A DNA stretch of 64,000 nt, taken from the NCBI GenBank assembly GCA_037013495.1, contig CM072805.1:15968601-16032600 (forward strand). The letters run 5' to 3'. Source of the DNA: Hippophae tibetana. Taxonomy: Eukaryota; Streptophyta; Magnoliopsida; Rosales; Elaeagnaceae. The stretch's first letter is position 1; each line of letters opens with the position of its first letter. Made by a program: the position numbers and the translations under genes. Under the pieces are notes generated by a model. That model worked only from the letters and a program-made list of their open reading frames with translations. It had not been told where the DNA came from and did no database searches. Of this stretch, positions 1 to 11,609 are shown in pieces.

Positions 1-270
1 AAAAGAGTGTCATAACTCTTAGTTTTATATAGCCAAAAAACTGCTCTTCACATCAAACCCAAGAAAAGAAAATTCAAAATTATTTTTTTATTTTTTTATT
101 TTTTCAAGCAACATAAATACTTTAGAGGTAGCATTTCGAATTTCATCAGTACAGTGAAGCTCTGAAACAAAAAAAAAGATTTTAGGTTGTTTTATCCTTA
201 TGACGACAAAGTTGTGTTTATTTGCACAAATTTGGACAGAGTTGCGAAACGTTTTAAAGATAATGACTTA

Positions 271-1254
271 CACTACTACAAAAAGGGTATTTAAGTCGAT
301 TTTTTCCAAAAACCGACTTGTAATGAATTTAAAGTCGGTTTGGTGTAGAACCGACGTTATCCATGTAAGACATAGCATCAGTTGACGTGGTAAACGGACG
401 CTATCCACGTATCATAGCGTCGGTTGACACGTGGAACCGACACTATCCACGTAGCGTAGCGTTGGTTTACCATATCAACCGACGCTATCCACGTAGCGTA
501 GCATCGGTTGACACCTAGAATCGACGCTACACACGTGGATAACGTCAGTTGACACGTAGAACCAACACTATACACGTGGATAAATTCTTTTCTTTTATTT
601 TCTTTCTTCGCTAAACAGAAACTATTCCAAGCGCTGCATAACTCTCAAAAACTCAAAACTTCTTCCACTTTTCCTCCACTCTTTCTCATTTTTTGACCAA
701 CTACGACCACCAATTTCAGCACCGGTTAGTGGGCTTTCTTCCTCTCTAACTAATCTTTTAGATCCCCTATTTTTTGGAGCAAAATACTCAAATTTTTTAT
801 ATCCATTTCTCACTTACAAAACATCATTTTTTTCTTCATTTCTTTCATTTTGTCACTTCATTTACTCTTGTAAGTATTTTTATTAATTTTACGCACTTAT
901 TATTCATATATTTCCTGTTATTATGTGTATAAATTTTTGTATTATATATGTAAGTTTGTATTATAACATCAGGAGAAGAATATGATGATCTATTATTAAT
1001 TAATATTTTATTTTTTAATTATTTGTTAAACATATTTTTTTCCTGCTATTATTTAGTAATCGAATACAAGTTTTAATTTGAGTATAATAGAAAATAAGTA
1101 AATTTTGTAAAAAAAAAAACAAATTTAAAGTTAGTTTACGCGATAAACTTATTTTAAACGTAAATTCGATTCATCGCGTGAACCAACTTTAAATTTTAAG
1201 TTATTTAATTTAAAGTCAGTTTTTAACCGATTTTAATACCTTTTTATAATAGTA
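271..1254. mobile_element. Non-autonomous CACTA (En/Spm) element, 984 bp
   Basis: The left end reads CACTACTACAAAAAGG. The right end is its imperfect inverted copy (CCTTTTTATAATAGTA). Both ends are flanked by TTA (268-270 and 1255-1257), the 3-bp target duplication expected for CACTA elements. Just inside the ends are GTCGGTT/AACCGAC-rich blocks also found in the 9.8 kb CACTA at 45100-54914. About 960-990 resembles the 3' end of that family's gene region (compare 6830-6860 on the opposite strand). No transposase is encoded, so the element would depend on a transposase made elsewhere. Open frames inside are short and not convincing. Confidence 0.88.
355..575. repeat. Subterminal repeat array of the CACTA element
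   Basis: A motif close to TAGCGTCGGTTGACACGTGG recurs about eight times in both orientations, with variants such as GCATCGGTTGACACC. Subterminal arrays of this kind are the binding sites of the En/Spm TnpA protein in the type element. That function is inferred here. The same motif occurs at 8700-8785, 15338-15440, 54310-54350 and 54670-54810, which ties the elements into one family. Confidence 0.7.
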
Positions 1255-1257
1255 TTA

Positions 1258-2863
1258 GTATGTTACTCAACTTAAATTATACTTTTTAATAATATTATTC
1301 ATATATTACTTTTACATACTTTGTAAACAAATTCTTATCTTAAAATCATTTTTTAACAAATCACTTCATTCATTTCAAAGTCCTTCCGTTGAAGCCATAT
1401 TGAGAAGAAATCTAAACTGTCTGAAAGACTTAGTCTCCCTTTTTAATAAAAAATGTGTACTTGACTCTTAGTTTTATTAAAATAAACACCTCAATCCTTT
1501 TCTTCTTCTTTTATTAATAAAAAAATACACTTAAATCCCATATTATAAATAGATGCACGGTATGGGTACGTAAGTGACAAGTGTTACCATGTATGTTTCG
1601 ACCATGCACATGGGCTACACAATATACACGCATGATAAGTATATGATACATATTAATTTATTTTCTATATATATTTGAAGTAGTATATCATTATTATATT
1701 AATTATTAAATTAAAAATATGTAATTTTAAAATAAAAATAAAACTATTTATTAATATAAAATCAATTATATTAGAACACTTAGATTTTATACATGTATTA
1801 TATTAACATTTTTCTTATCAAAATTACCAATCACTTCCTTTGGGTTGTATATTAGGGTTTAAACCTAATCTTATTACATACTTATCAAGTAGTAGTTGAT
1901 CAAACAAAAACTAGATTGGAATCCTCCTAAATTGATGCGACTAATTTACGTAATATTCATAAGGCATGCAATTTGCTAACAGCTCATGTTGTGCTGCACA
2001 AATTGGGTGTTATTCAAATTGATTGCATTCCATGTGCTCTACATTCTTTGTTTTCCTTTTGGTTTATATTCTTCTTTTTGTTTTTTGTTTTTTGTTTTTT
2101 TTCTCTTTCTAAACCTGATGGAGTCAACTCAATAAATAAAAAATTAGCAAAAAAAATAAAAAATAAAAACTCAATAAATAACAAATATGCTTATATATAA
2201 TAATCAAGCATGAGACTAAATTGCATGCATGCACCAGTTAATTATCTTTGATTGATTGATTTCAATCGCAACCATAAAGCGTGTCGGCTTTGTTATAATA
2301 CAATTGTCACCAACTCTTTCTTTTCAAATACGTTGTTAATGCGGATTTTTTTTTTTTTTGGAATAAAGTAGCGTAAAGGTGTTATAAATTTGTAAAATAC
2401 TTCTATACTTATTAAGTATAACATAAAAATCTTATAACTTAAAAAAAAAATAAGTATGCACATTATTTTTAAATTAATAATTTATCATTTTTTAAGATAT
2501 TCATTATTAAGAACACATTTTAAGAAACATTTTAAGAATTATAAATTAATAAAAAATAATAATTAATTTTTAATCTCAATAAAATTAACTTTTTAGAAAA
2601 GTTATAAGAATTTTATACATAATTTAATAACTATAAAATTTTTGTATATTTTTACAAAAGTTAATAATACTTTTAATGTCCTTCACCAGAAAATAATAAT
2701 AAATAATCCGTTAATGATTTAATATAATATGAATTAAAAGATGAATTAATATTAAGGTCACTTAAATTTATACACAAATAATTATATTTTATCATTTGTT
2801 AAAATAAATTCAAAAATTTATACATTTTCAAAAAAATTACCACATGACACTATTATTTTGATA
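1258..2863. other. AT-rich intergenic DNA with a possible LINE scrap
   Basis: No gene is seen. At 1963-2046 on the plus strand, a reading (KACNLLTAHVVLHKLG) resembles the C-terminal N-x-x-AH-x-L segment of RNase H domains in plant LINEs. It is too short to be secure. The rest is homopolymer-rich A/T sequence. Confidence 0.4.
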
Positions 2864-2871
2864 CATGACAT

Positions 2872-3358
2872 TAGGGGTGTCCATAAACCGGACCGGACCA
2901 AACCGAACGGTTTTACTAATCAAACGGTCCGGTTTGTACTAATTTTAAACCGTTCGAACCGGATCGGACTGGTTTAATAATATATTAAAATTTTCATATT
3001 ATTTTTCATTAAATTATAAAAAAATCAGACCAAATCGTTTTATAAATCAAACGATCCGGTCTGATTTTTATTTCGGTTTTACTAATCAAATGGTCCGGTT
3101 TGTACTAATTTTAAACCGTTCGAACCGGATCGGACTGGTTTAATAATATATTAAAAATTTCATATTATTTTTTATTAAATTATAAAAAAATCAGACCAAA
3201 TCGTTTTATAAATCAAACGATCCGGTCTGATTTTTATTTCTTAAAACCGTTTCAAACGGTCCGGTCCGATCCGATCCGGTCTGAGTAATATGAGCGGTCC
3301 GATTTGATTAAAAAAAATTTAGTCAAAATCGGACCGGATCGGACCATGGATACTACTG
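2872..3358. mobile_element. hAT-like MITE, 487 bp
   Basis: The left end TAGGGGTGTCCATAAACCGG and the inverted right end CAGTAGTATCCATGGTCCGA are similar terminal repeats of the CAGGGGTGTCCAT type common in plant hAT MITEs. The flanks CATGACAT (2864-2871) and TATGACAT (3359-3366) form an 8-bp target duplication with one mismatch, as expected for hAT insertion. There is no coding sequence. GGTCCGG/CCGGACC motifs are dense. Confidence 0.75.
2908..3240. repeat. Two tandem 166-bp units inside the MITE
   Basis: The unit beginning CGGTTTTACTAATCAAA at 2908 is repeated from 3074 with only a few differences, including a one-base change in the ACGGTCCGG/TGGTCCGG box. The near identity suggests the duplication is younger than most sequence in this window. 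Confidence 0.85.
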
Positions 3359-3366
3359 TATGACAT

Positions 3367-4940
3367 ATCATAATTGATATAATTATAAATATATGTATAA
3401 ATTAATATGTATTTAATAATTATTTTAATATTAAAGTACATTTTTGTCTTTTGTGATTCTGAAGTTAATATAGTGGAAAAAGCTAGCTAGCTATAAAAAA
3501 AATGCTCTCTGTATAATTATAAGTACCTGATCAAAATAATAATAATTATAACTATTATTTTATTTTATTTTAAAAATATATTGGTCAATTATGCAGTCAA
3601 CTACAATTATAAAACCAAATTAGAAGCAGAAATGTACGCATATTACTATTCCAACAGAATAGGTACAAAAATTAATTTGATTTTCATTATTTAGGTATTT
3701 GAGTGTTTGCCAATTTCATGGGCAAAACTATATATATATAATGGTTAGTTATAATGGTGAGATTATTTCCTTTACAAATGGTATTATAATATTTGCCTAA
3801 CAGTTTAGCAATTATCTTGTAGCTAACACTACATCCATCCACTAATACTGTATTTCTGTTTCGCATGCATGTATAATTGATGTAATAGTCGTTTGGTACG
3901 TAATACTTCACATTTAATGCATCTAGCTACATTATTTTTAACAATAAGGAACCTGATTTATCTGCGAATGAGCCAAGTCATCGCCTCATCGTGAAGTTAT
4001 GAGATATACATATGACTAGCATTGCTGCTCAGGCAACAACTTTATGCGTGGCACCCAATTTTTAGTGGAGAATAATAAGCATGATATAAATGCTTGAATG
4101 ATACCTATAACGCCTACTATTAGACCACTAATGTTAAACAATACTTGAATGATATAAATGCTTAAAGAAATATTTATTGTATTAATTGAGTACAATATTC
4201 AAATGTTATTATAGGTATGTCATGTGACTTTTAGGACATAACACCTAACAATCTTCAACATGCACTTAAAGCCACCTCTTATTAAAATGTAACCCTAACC
4301 CCTATACATGAAACTCAAAGACCATGGATGGTAGAGTCTTAGCTGTCAGGATATTGTTTCAGCCTAACTCTAGATCTAATCAGATGAAACGAACTTTCAA
4401 CGTAAGTCTTAATTGAACTATATAAAGATAAAAACAAAACAATCAAAATATTGAATAGTTAATTTGGTTAAGAGGAATTCAATGTATTAAAAGAAATAGT
4501 ATAACAACTTCACTCTTTCTAAGAAAATTACAAATAATAAATTGAAGAAAAAAATAAAAAACTTTTCCTTTTGAATTGTAAAATTATAATTGTTCTACCT
4601 TATTATATTCTTCTAATATGCTATCATATTTATATAGAAAACGTAACGAAATTAGCATCAGTCAGCCAAATACGTACTATTTTGCTCTCCTTTTCTTTTC
4701 TATTTCTTTTTCTTTATATTCTTTTACAATTTATCCGTAAAGCTCTCTTCAATTTACAATATTACAAAATTATTAATTTTGGTTAATATTGTAATTAACA
4801 TAACTAATATAGCTTCTCCTTCTTTCTCTAAAGAGAATAAGTCAAAATTGACTTTATAATAATTTAACATTTGTCCATTGAAAGTCAAGTTTTGATGACT
4901 CTATAATTCATGACGCTAATGTTTCTGCTAGGTCAAAATA
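3367..4940. other. AT-rich intergenic DNA, possibly copia LTR at its right
   Basis: No gene can be supported. The right part (about 4200-4940) lies directly 3' of the copia RNase H remnant on the minus strand, where the 3' LTR would be. I could not find a matching second LTR or clear TG/CA ends. Confidence 0.35.
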
Positions 4941-4944
4941 AGAT

Positions 4945-6258
4945 TGACACCACTCAAATTTTTCATTACTTAAGGTTCTTCTTTGTATGAATCTTTTGCA
5001 TATCCACATTGTTTTCCTCCACTACTTCTCAAACAAAGTAATATCATACTCTTACGTGTTTTGTTCTTGAATGAAAAGCTAGATTTTTAACAATATGTAA
5101 AACACTTTGACTATCACAAAATAAAGTGATATTTTGGTGCATAATTCTAAGCTCTTTCATTATTTTTTGTATCTAAATTGCTTCCTTTCAAGTTTGTGTT
5201 GCTTCCATATATTCTGCTTATATTGTAGATAATGCTACAAGTATTTACAGTTGTAAAACTCAACTTACAACTCATCTTACAAGTGTGAACATATAACATC
5301 TTGCAAGTGTGAACATATAGCTTGTAGTGGAGTAACTTTTATCAAGATGACCTGCGAAATTTGAATCAACATATCCCATAAGGATAAAATTTGATCATCC
5401 ATAACATAATGCAACATTATAGGTTCATTTAATATATCTAAGGATCCTCTTAATAGCCTTTTAGGTCTTGTACGTATCATGGTAAATATTAAACTTTTCA
5501 CTAGTGATGTATGTGGCACTTGAGACATTTTTATCCTCTCTACTTCATTACTAAGACACATATTTAAGCATAGTTTGTAGTTGACAGGAAGTGGGGTGAA
5601 GATAGCTTACAATCTTGCATGTTGAAGCATTGCATGACTTTCTTTAGGTAGTTCTTTTAAGAAAGTCATATCTTTCCATCTTTTTGTCTTAATAAATTTG
5701 AACTCCTAGAATCTTTTTTTCTAGTCCTAATTCCTTCATATCAAACTCTGTAGCTAATTGTGCTCTTTTACTCAGAAGATATTGGGGCATGCTACCAGCA
5801 TGTCGTCTACATATAATAGCAAGATGATAAAATTGTTTTATTCAAACCTTTTGTAATACCTACAATGATTTGAACTAAGTCTATCGTAAATAATACTAAT
5901 AATGAAAAAATAAAATCTCTTGTTTTGACACTTGTTTTAAGCCATATAGAGATTTCGTTAACATACAAAATGAAGTTTTCTTTTTTTCCTTTTCTTGAAA
6001 ACCTTTTGGTTGGCACATATAAATTTCTTCTTTAAATTCATCATAAAGAAATGGAGTTTTTACATCTAATTGCTCTAGATATAAGTTTAACACAACATAT
6101 CTAAAACTATTCTTATTTTTTGTTAGTCAAACTATAGGATAAAATATTTTGTTGAAATCAATATCTTTTTTTTAACATATCATTTTACCATCATTCTAGT
6201 ACGATATTAGTCTATTTGGTCATTGACATCTCTTTCGATCTTATAGATCAATTTTTTA
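4945..6258 (-). pseudogene. Ty1/copia reverse transcriptase-RNase H remnant
   Basis: Read from 6258 downward. An RT segment includes LDVKTPFLYDEFKEEIYMCQ and LTKSLYGLKQ, both highly characteristic of copia RT. Next comes LLYVDDMLVA, the catalytic YVDD box, near 5800. An RT tail follows (SQVPHTSLVKSLIFTMIRTRP, about 5460-5530). An RNase H block follows, with EYMEATQT and, in another frame, LFCDSQSVLHIVKNLAFHSR (about 5050-5220) and VDMQKIHTKKNL (about 4965-5000). The pieces lie in changing frames with several stops, so it is dead. The N-terminal RT part stops at about 6258, where CACTA-type sequence begins. Gag of probably the same element lies at 9280-9665. Confidence 0.85.
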
Positions 6259-6274
6259 CTTAGCTTGGTTGATT

Positions 6275-6572
6275 TTGGTGCCCATAAACGTATGGAACAA
6301 CTGTGTAATACGTTTATGGGTACCAAAACTCAACAAACCAAAGTAACAAATTGGAGTTATACTTAATTTCATATTTAGAGTTCATTATGACATTAAAAAT
6401 ACTAGTTTGATTCATGATAGCTTCATATTTATAGACAAAAGATTAATAAAGTGTTAATAAGATTTCGAAGGGATACAATTATTATTATATCACTCGGGTG
6501 TCGATGTGGTAATGTCTTCTAATAATCTTTTAACATATATAAGTTATTTTTTGTGAATTCATGATATTACAC
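6275..6572. repeat. Inverted-repeat arm A (partner 8374-8645)
   Basis: The reverse complement of this stretch matches 8374-8645 closely over about 265 bases. Landmarks include GAATTCACAAAAAATAACTT, the CGAGTGATATAATAATAA block and GGTGCCCATAAACGTAT. It is homologous to the hairpin at 45702-46030 in the large CACTA. Confidence 0.75.
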
Positions 6573-7486
6573 TAGAATGATAATTCTTGGGTGGTTTTCC
6601 TATACTTGGCTGGTGAGTGACTACCATGATGTTGTCATAAGGAAAGTAGGAAAGAGAGATGAGATGAAGTTTGGGTAAAAAAAAAAGGTCTATAAAACAA
6701 TGCATTCCCCTAATACATGAGCACATAAACATCTATCAAACAAGAAGTCTAAACTTCATAGACATATGAATGGAGAAATTAAAGTATTATTAATATTACC
6801 ATGGTGTTATCCTATGTTATTCAAGATTATATTCTTCTCCTGATGTTATAATTTGAATAAAGTGTTCTGTCTATTCTTCTTGTAAATCATCAAAAATATG
6901 CATATCATAGCCCCACTTGTTCTAACCTGTAAGGACTATGAGTGTTGGCTATTTTCGTGGACAAAATATTTACTTGTAAATTTGTTTTTAGGCCTGCTAT
7001 CAAGTTTATCAAGAAAAGTCGAACAAATATTCAAGTTCCAGATATTCGTACTTCAGGTATGTTTTTTATAATTACGACACATAGGATTGCATTCATGCAT
7101 TTAATCACACATTTTCATAAATTTGAAATTATATTTTATGTTAAAATATTTATTCAAACTTTAATTAATTTATGAAATTATTAATTAAATATTTTTATAA
7201 TATATTTTAAGATAATATTAAGTTTTTGTTTTTAATGGGATTTGAAAAGTTAAGACCAAAAACACAATTAACCCTAACCCTAATATCATTAAGCATTATT
7301 ATTATCTCTATATATAGATACATTAGGGTTAGAGTGGTGGGGGATAATAGAAAATGAATACACTGAAGCAAAGAACCTGACGAAATAAAAAAAATTGAAG
7401 TTGGTGAAGAAGAATTGCCATAACTGTGGAATATAAAGGAAAACAAACTTAGAAGAAGATAAGGAATTAATATATGCAGAGGCGCC

Positions 7487-7645
7487 AACAACAAGCTCAA
7501 AAAGTAAGTATATGTTATTACGATAAAATAAAGTTAATTAATATATATATATATAATTGAAAGTATTCGAACAAGCTCAAAAAGTAAGTATATGTTCTTA
7601 CGACAAAGTAAAGTTAATTATATATATATATATATATAATTGAAG
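7487..7645. repeat. Tandem duplication of ~80 bp
   Basis: CAAGCTCAAAAAGTAAGTAT followed by a TA-rich run and AATTGAAAG/GGT occurs at 7491 and again at 7572. Each copy contains GTAAGTAT, a perfect match to a plant 5' splice site. No gene can be built around it. Confidence 0.75.
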
Positions 7646-7939
7646 GTGAGAACTTTAGTGCATAGAAATTTTATATTAGTTGAATATTTGATTAATGTCT
7701 CATATTTATTAGTTTATTTATTTTATTTTATTTTCATATTCATATAGCTTATTTTATGATTAGAATCTTGGATATTTAAATCTAATAATTATATGAGTAA
7801 TCATGATTATTTGATTTAATTATTAAATATTAAAAAGCTATTTTTAATGAATTTGGGCTTAATCTTTTCTCTAAAATTTTCTAGTTGATTTGATTTAAAT
7901 GACATATTTTGAATCATCTAGTTAGGATTATTCATTGTT

Positions 7940-8340
7940 AAATCCGTTCTAGAACACACATGGTCACTTGTGTTTTTGTGCTAACTATTTTGCAGTTACA
8001 TTTGTGAACGATCTGATTGGTGGGGAGCTTATTGGAACGTTGGTGTGGAAATCGCTCACGCTAATACTGGAAATTGTGAAAATAGAGCAGGGGTTCGTAA
8101 GTAAAGTACATTGGGGCAGTATCCTAGGGAGGGTAGCATAAGACCGAGTTTGTACTTGAACATTTGATTGTCATAGTGGAAAGTTAGGTGGTCCGGTGGA
8201 CTGGTGGTTTTTCTCTTAGGTCATGTTTGTGGCCTAGGTTGTTTTCACCTAAAAATATCGTGTGTTATTATTTTATTTCCGCACTTATTTTTACACACGA
8301 TTGCATGTAGGTTAATCAGGTCCATATTTTATAAACTTCC
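7940..8340 (+). repeat. LTR/leader-like retrotransposon fragment
   Basis: The stretch runs from a splice-acceptor-like TTTTGCAG (7989-7996), through a short open stretch ending at GTAAGTAAAG, to the GTGGACTGGTGGTTTTTCTC and CGTGTGTTATTATTTTATTT runs. These resemble the 5' leader and U5 part of plant copia LTR elements. The assignment rests on general resemblance; the matching second LTR is not in the window. The open stretch could instead be a captured exon. Confidence 0.35.
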
Positions 8341-8373
8341 ACGACCAAATAAATATACGTAATTAAATTCAAA

Positions 8374-8645
8374 ATAAGAATATAATATCACGAATTCACA
8401 AAAAAAATAACTTATATATGTTAAAAGATTAGTAAAAGAGATTAACACATCGACATTCGAGTGATATAATAATAACATTATCCCTTCGAAATCATATTAG
8501 TACTTTATTAATCTTTTGTTTATAAACATGAAGCTATCTAGAATCAAGCTTGTATTTTTAATGCAATAATGAGCTCTAAATATGAAGTCAAGTATAACTT
8601 CGTTTTGTTACTTGACTTGGTTGAGTTTTGGTGCCCATAAACGTA
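8374..8645. repeat. Inverted-repeat arm B (partner 6275-6572)
   Basis: See arm A. The two arms lie about 1.8 kb apart and point toward each other. They are probably two copies of the CACTA hairpin module left after rearrangement. Confidence 0.75.
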
Positions 8646-9279
8646 TTACATAGTTGTTAAAGTGTAACTTTGATTTGTTACTTAGCACTTTATTAATCCA
8701 TATGTGTAGCATCGCTTGACACGTAAAACCGATGTTATTCATATATGTAGCATCGGTTCAACACGTCAATTGATGCTATCCATTTGTATTAATTTTTTTA
8801 TTTTAACAGTTTTTAAAATTGAAATTAAACAATACATTTTTTTTTTTATTTTTTTGGTTAATTATTTTTTAAGATTTTAATTAACTATAGACTTTTTATA
8901 TTTTTTTGAAAACTTTTCTGTATTGTGGTTTTCATGCTATCCAAATTCGATAACTATATATGAAAAAAAATGTACATAAAATTAAGTACGTATCCAAACA
9001 AATATACAAAATTCTATAAATTATATAATTTTAAAAACTAATTGACTAAAAAAAAGAAAAAAAACTATATTATATATATATATATATATCCAAATTCAAT
9101 TTTTAAACAGTTCAAATAAAATAATAATTAACAAAAAAAATTATATATAATAAAAAAATTAATTATGTGGATATCATCGATTTTTCACTAAACCGGTTTT
9201 AAATTGATTATACGTCAGTTTTATCCAAAAATCAATTTTACATATCGACTTAAATACCATATTTTATAATAGTGCATGT

Positions 9280-9665
9280 TACATTGACCTCCTTCTTGTT
9301 ATTGCAAATCCTACATGTTGTGAAGTAGTTTCTCTATCCTTCTTGTTTTTGCATCTGGTCTTCTCCTCTATCATAGTATTAGCAATATCATTAAAACTAG
9401 TTTTTGACTTTATAGTATTGTTGGCTAAATTAATCACAAGACAGTCCTATAAAATTGGTAAACTTTGGATCCAAGGTCCAGGACGTTAATTCTCATCAAT
9501 TTTATAATCCATTGTGATAAGTTGAAAGAATAAAGTATTTAGAGTGTTGACATTCTGTTACTAACGTGGATTCTGATATTCGAAGAGTGTATAGTCTTCT
9601 TTTTAAGAAATTTTTGTTATGTAATGACTTGAGCTCATACAGTTTTATTAAATCTCTTTGGATGC
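9280..9665 (-). pseudogene. Ty1/copia gag remnant
   Basis: Read from 9665 downward: DLIKLYELKSLHNKNFLKRR then LYTLRISEST, a hallmark of copia gag (UBN2 domain). In other frames come a degraded ANNTIKSKTSFNDI stretch and RCKNKKDRETTSQHVGF, matching the hinge before the zinc knuckle. It breaks off where the CACTA end begins at 9274. It has the same strand and the expected order relative to the RT at 4945-6258, so one copia element was probably split, with protease and integrase lost. Confidence 0.75.
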
Positions 9666-11578
9666 TTTTTTTTCTTCAATGTTAAACAATACTTCACCGG
9701 TGACTTATGTAAGTTTGTAATAGTATCTCCTTCCATTTCTCTCACTTTTTATCATTAGTTATTTCTATTGGTTTTCCTCCTATAGTTTCCAAAAAAAAAA
9801 TTGTCTTTTCGTATAACTGTCTTTATTTTCATTTTTAATAAAAAAAAAATTGAACCATTGAATTTTGTTATTTTAGATTTTATTGTCATAAAATATTATG
9901 ATATGTTAAAACAATTGGTTTTCAATTATAAAATATTTTAATATGACTTTGACACAACCGTTGGAGCATTATTTCAAGGTAGTGTTTTTTGTGAGTTACT
10001 ACAGTACTGTGTTTCATTGGATCTTTGTTTTGTTCCTTTTCTTTCTTATTGTCATAATATAACTTTACAAGATCTAGAAGCACTAGCAACGACATTTAAG
10101 ATATCGATCTATTAGAAACTTCTTGATCCAGACGGTTACTTTTGTTGTTTTTTAAGACGTGACATATTCAGTAAGTTATAATTTTTTTAATTTAATATTA
10201 TTTAACATATTATAAAAATATAATTCAGTAATTATTATTTTTTAATTTTTGTTAAATGATATAATTAATATTTTTAAAATAATCGTGAGAAAATAAAAAT
10301 GTGGGGAATATTGTTGATATTTTCTCCATTATTCCTTAGAGCTGTAAATATATATATATATTTTGTAGAGGGAGACAGAGTGAACGTTTTTTTTTTCCTT
10401 TTACAAGTATTTTTTGTTTGTTTATATATAAATTAATTCACACTTATAGCTAATCATTCAATATAATATACTCAAATTACTTTTTAAATCAAATTATATT
10501 TTTATGTTATTTGCTTATGTGATTTACAACGAAAAAATTAAATTTTAATATCACACCACCAGTGAAATAATAATATACTCAAATGAGTTAAGTGAGTAGT
10601 TAATTGCCTTTCTCTTTCACAAATTACTAATTCATCTCATGGGAATATTAATTCAAAGGTAATTAATAATAATTGTTTATCTAAATATTTAATAACAAAT
10701 GCTCCATATATATAAATTAAGCTGATTAATGAGGGGCGGAATACGCGGCTGTTTCAAGCTAGTGATTCTTTATTTTAGATAGGAGAAGAGAAAATGAACA
10801 ATTCGAACATTCTAAGAGGCAAATCTTAGCAAAAATAAAAAAATAATAAAAAAAAGAGATCCCTAATAAATTCAAAAAAAAAAATTTATTTATTTTATTT
10901 TTTAAAGCAACATTCTATAACCACCTGTTCAACTCAGTCCTTAACTGTGTTTAAGGTAAAGTAAAAATAAAAATAATACATTTTAAAACATGTAATTATA
11001 AAAATATAATTTTTTATATCTAATTGAAATATTTTTATTATTAAAATAAAATTCATCGTTTATTTTGATATTAAAAACTGTTTAAATTAAATTAAAATTA
11101 TTTAATTTTATTCGATATTAAACATTATTCAATTAAATCTTATTGAATATTATTAGCGTATTATTTTTATTATTATTTTCGTTTTATGCAGTTAAAAAGA
11201 TAATGCTATTGATTAAAAAGAAAAAGGTGCAAAAAAGCAATTCTACACACGACACAGACTTTCTTTCTCACACTCTTCCAGTGGCGTGTATGTCAAGGAT
11301 TATAAGATTGTCTCATCACATGGCTTCATGCTTGATTGATGGTTTAACTGGAACTTACTTTTAATTAATAATTATACTCATTAATTCAATCCAATTAAGC
11401 AAAATAAACAAGCTAATTAAATCATATCAATCGTGACTTAACAGGAAATAAGACAATAAGGCAACTGTGTACCGTTTGATCTTATGATCACACATTTCTC
11501 TTTGTATTGATTGTTTGGCAGTTATAAGTTGGATCATCGATATGAATTAATATACGTGAATTTGTAATATTATTTAAA

Positions 11579-11609
<31 letters not shown>

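Larger units (their letters stand above)
6260..9274. mobile_element. Rearranged CACTA fragment with LTR-like insert
   Basis: The right end (9255-9274, ACCATATTTTATAATAGTG) is a CACTA terminus of the same family as 271-1254. Subterminal repeats lie at 8700-8785 and 9175-9250. Segments 6260-6570, 6640-6800 and 6830-6940 match parts of the 9.8 kb CACTA (45700-46340), including the minus-strand 3' coding end with a GYD motif near 6910. No left terminus was found; the element appears truncated where it meets the copia RT at about 6258. An LTR-like stretch sits inside at about 6940-8345. Confidence 0.65.

Noticed and set aside
378..575. Minus-strand 65-codon frame made of repeated Thr-Trp-Ile-Ala-Ser units
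   Set aside because: It is the translation of the CACTA subterminal repeat array, not a protein gene.
3687..3911. Minus-strand 74-codon frame
   Set aside because: No recognisable motif, AT-driven composition and no neighbouring exon.
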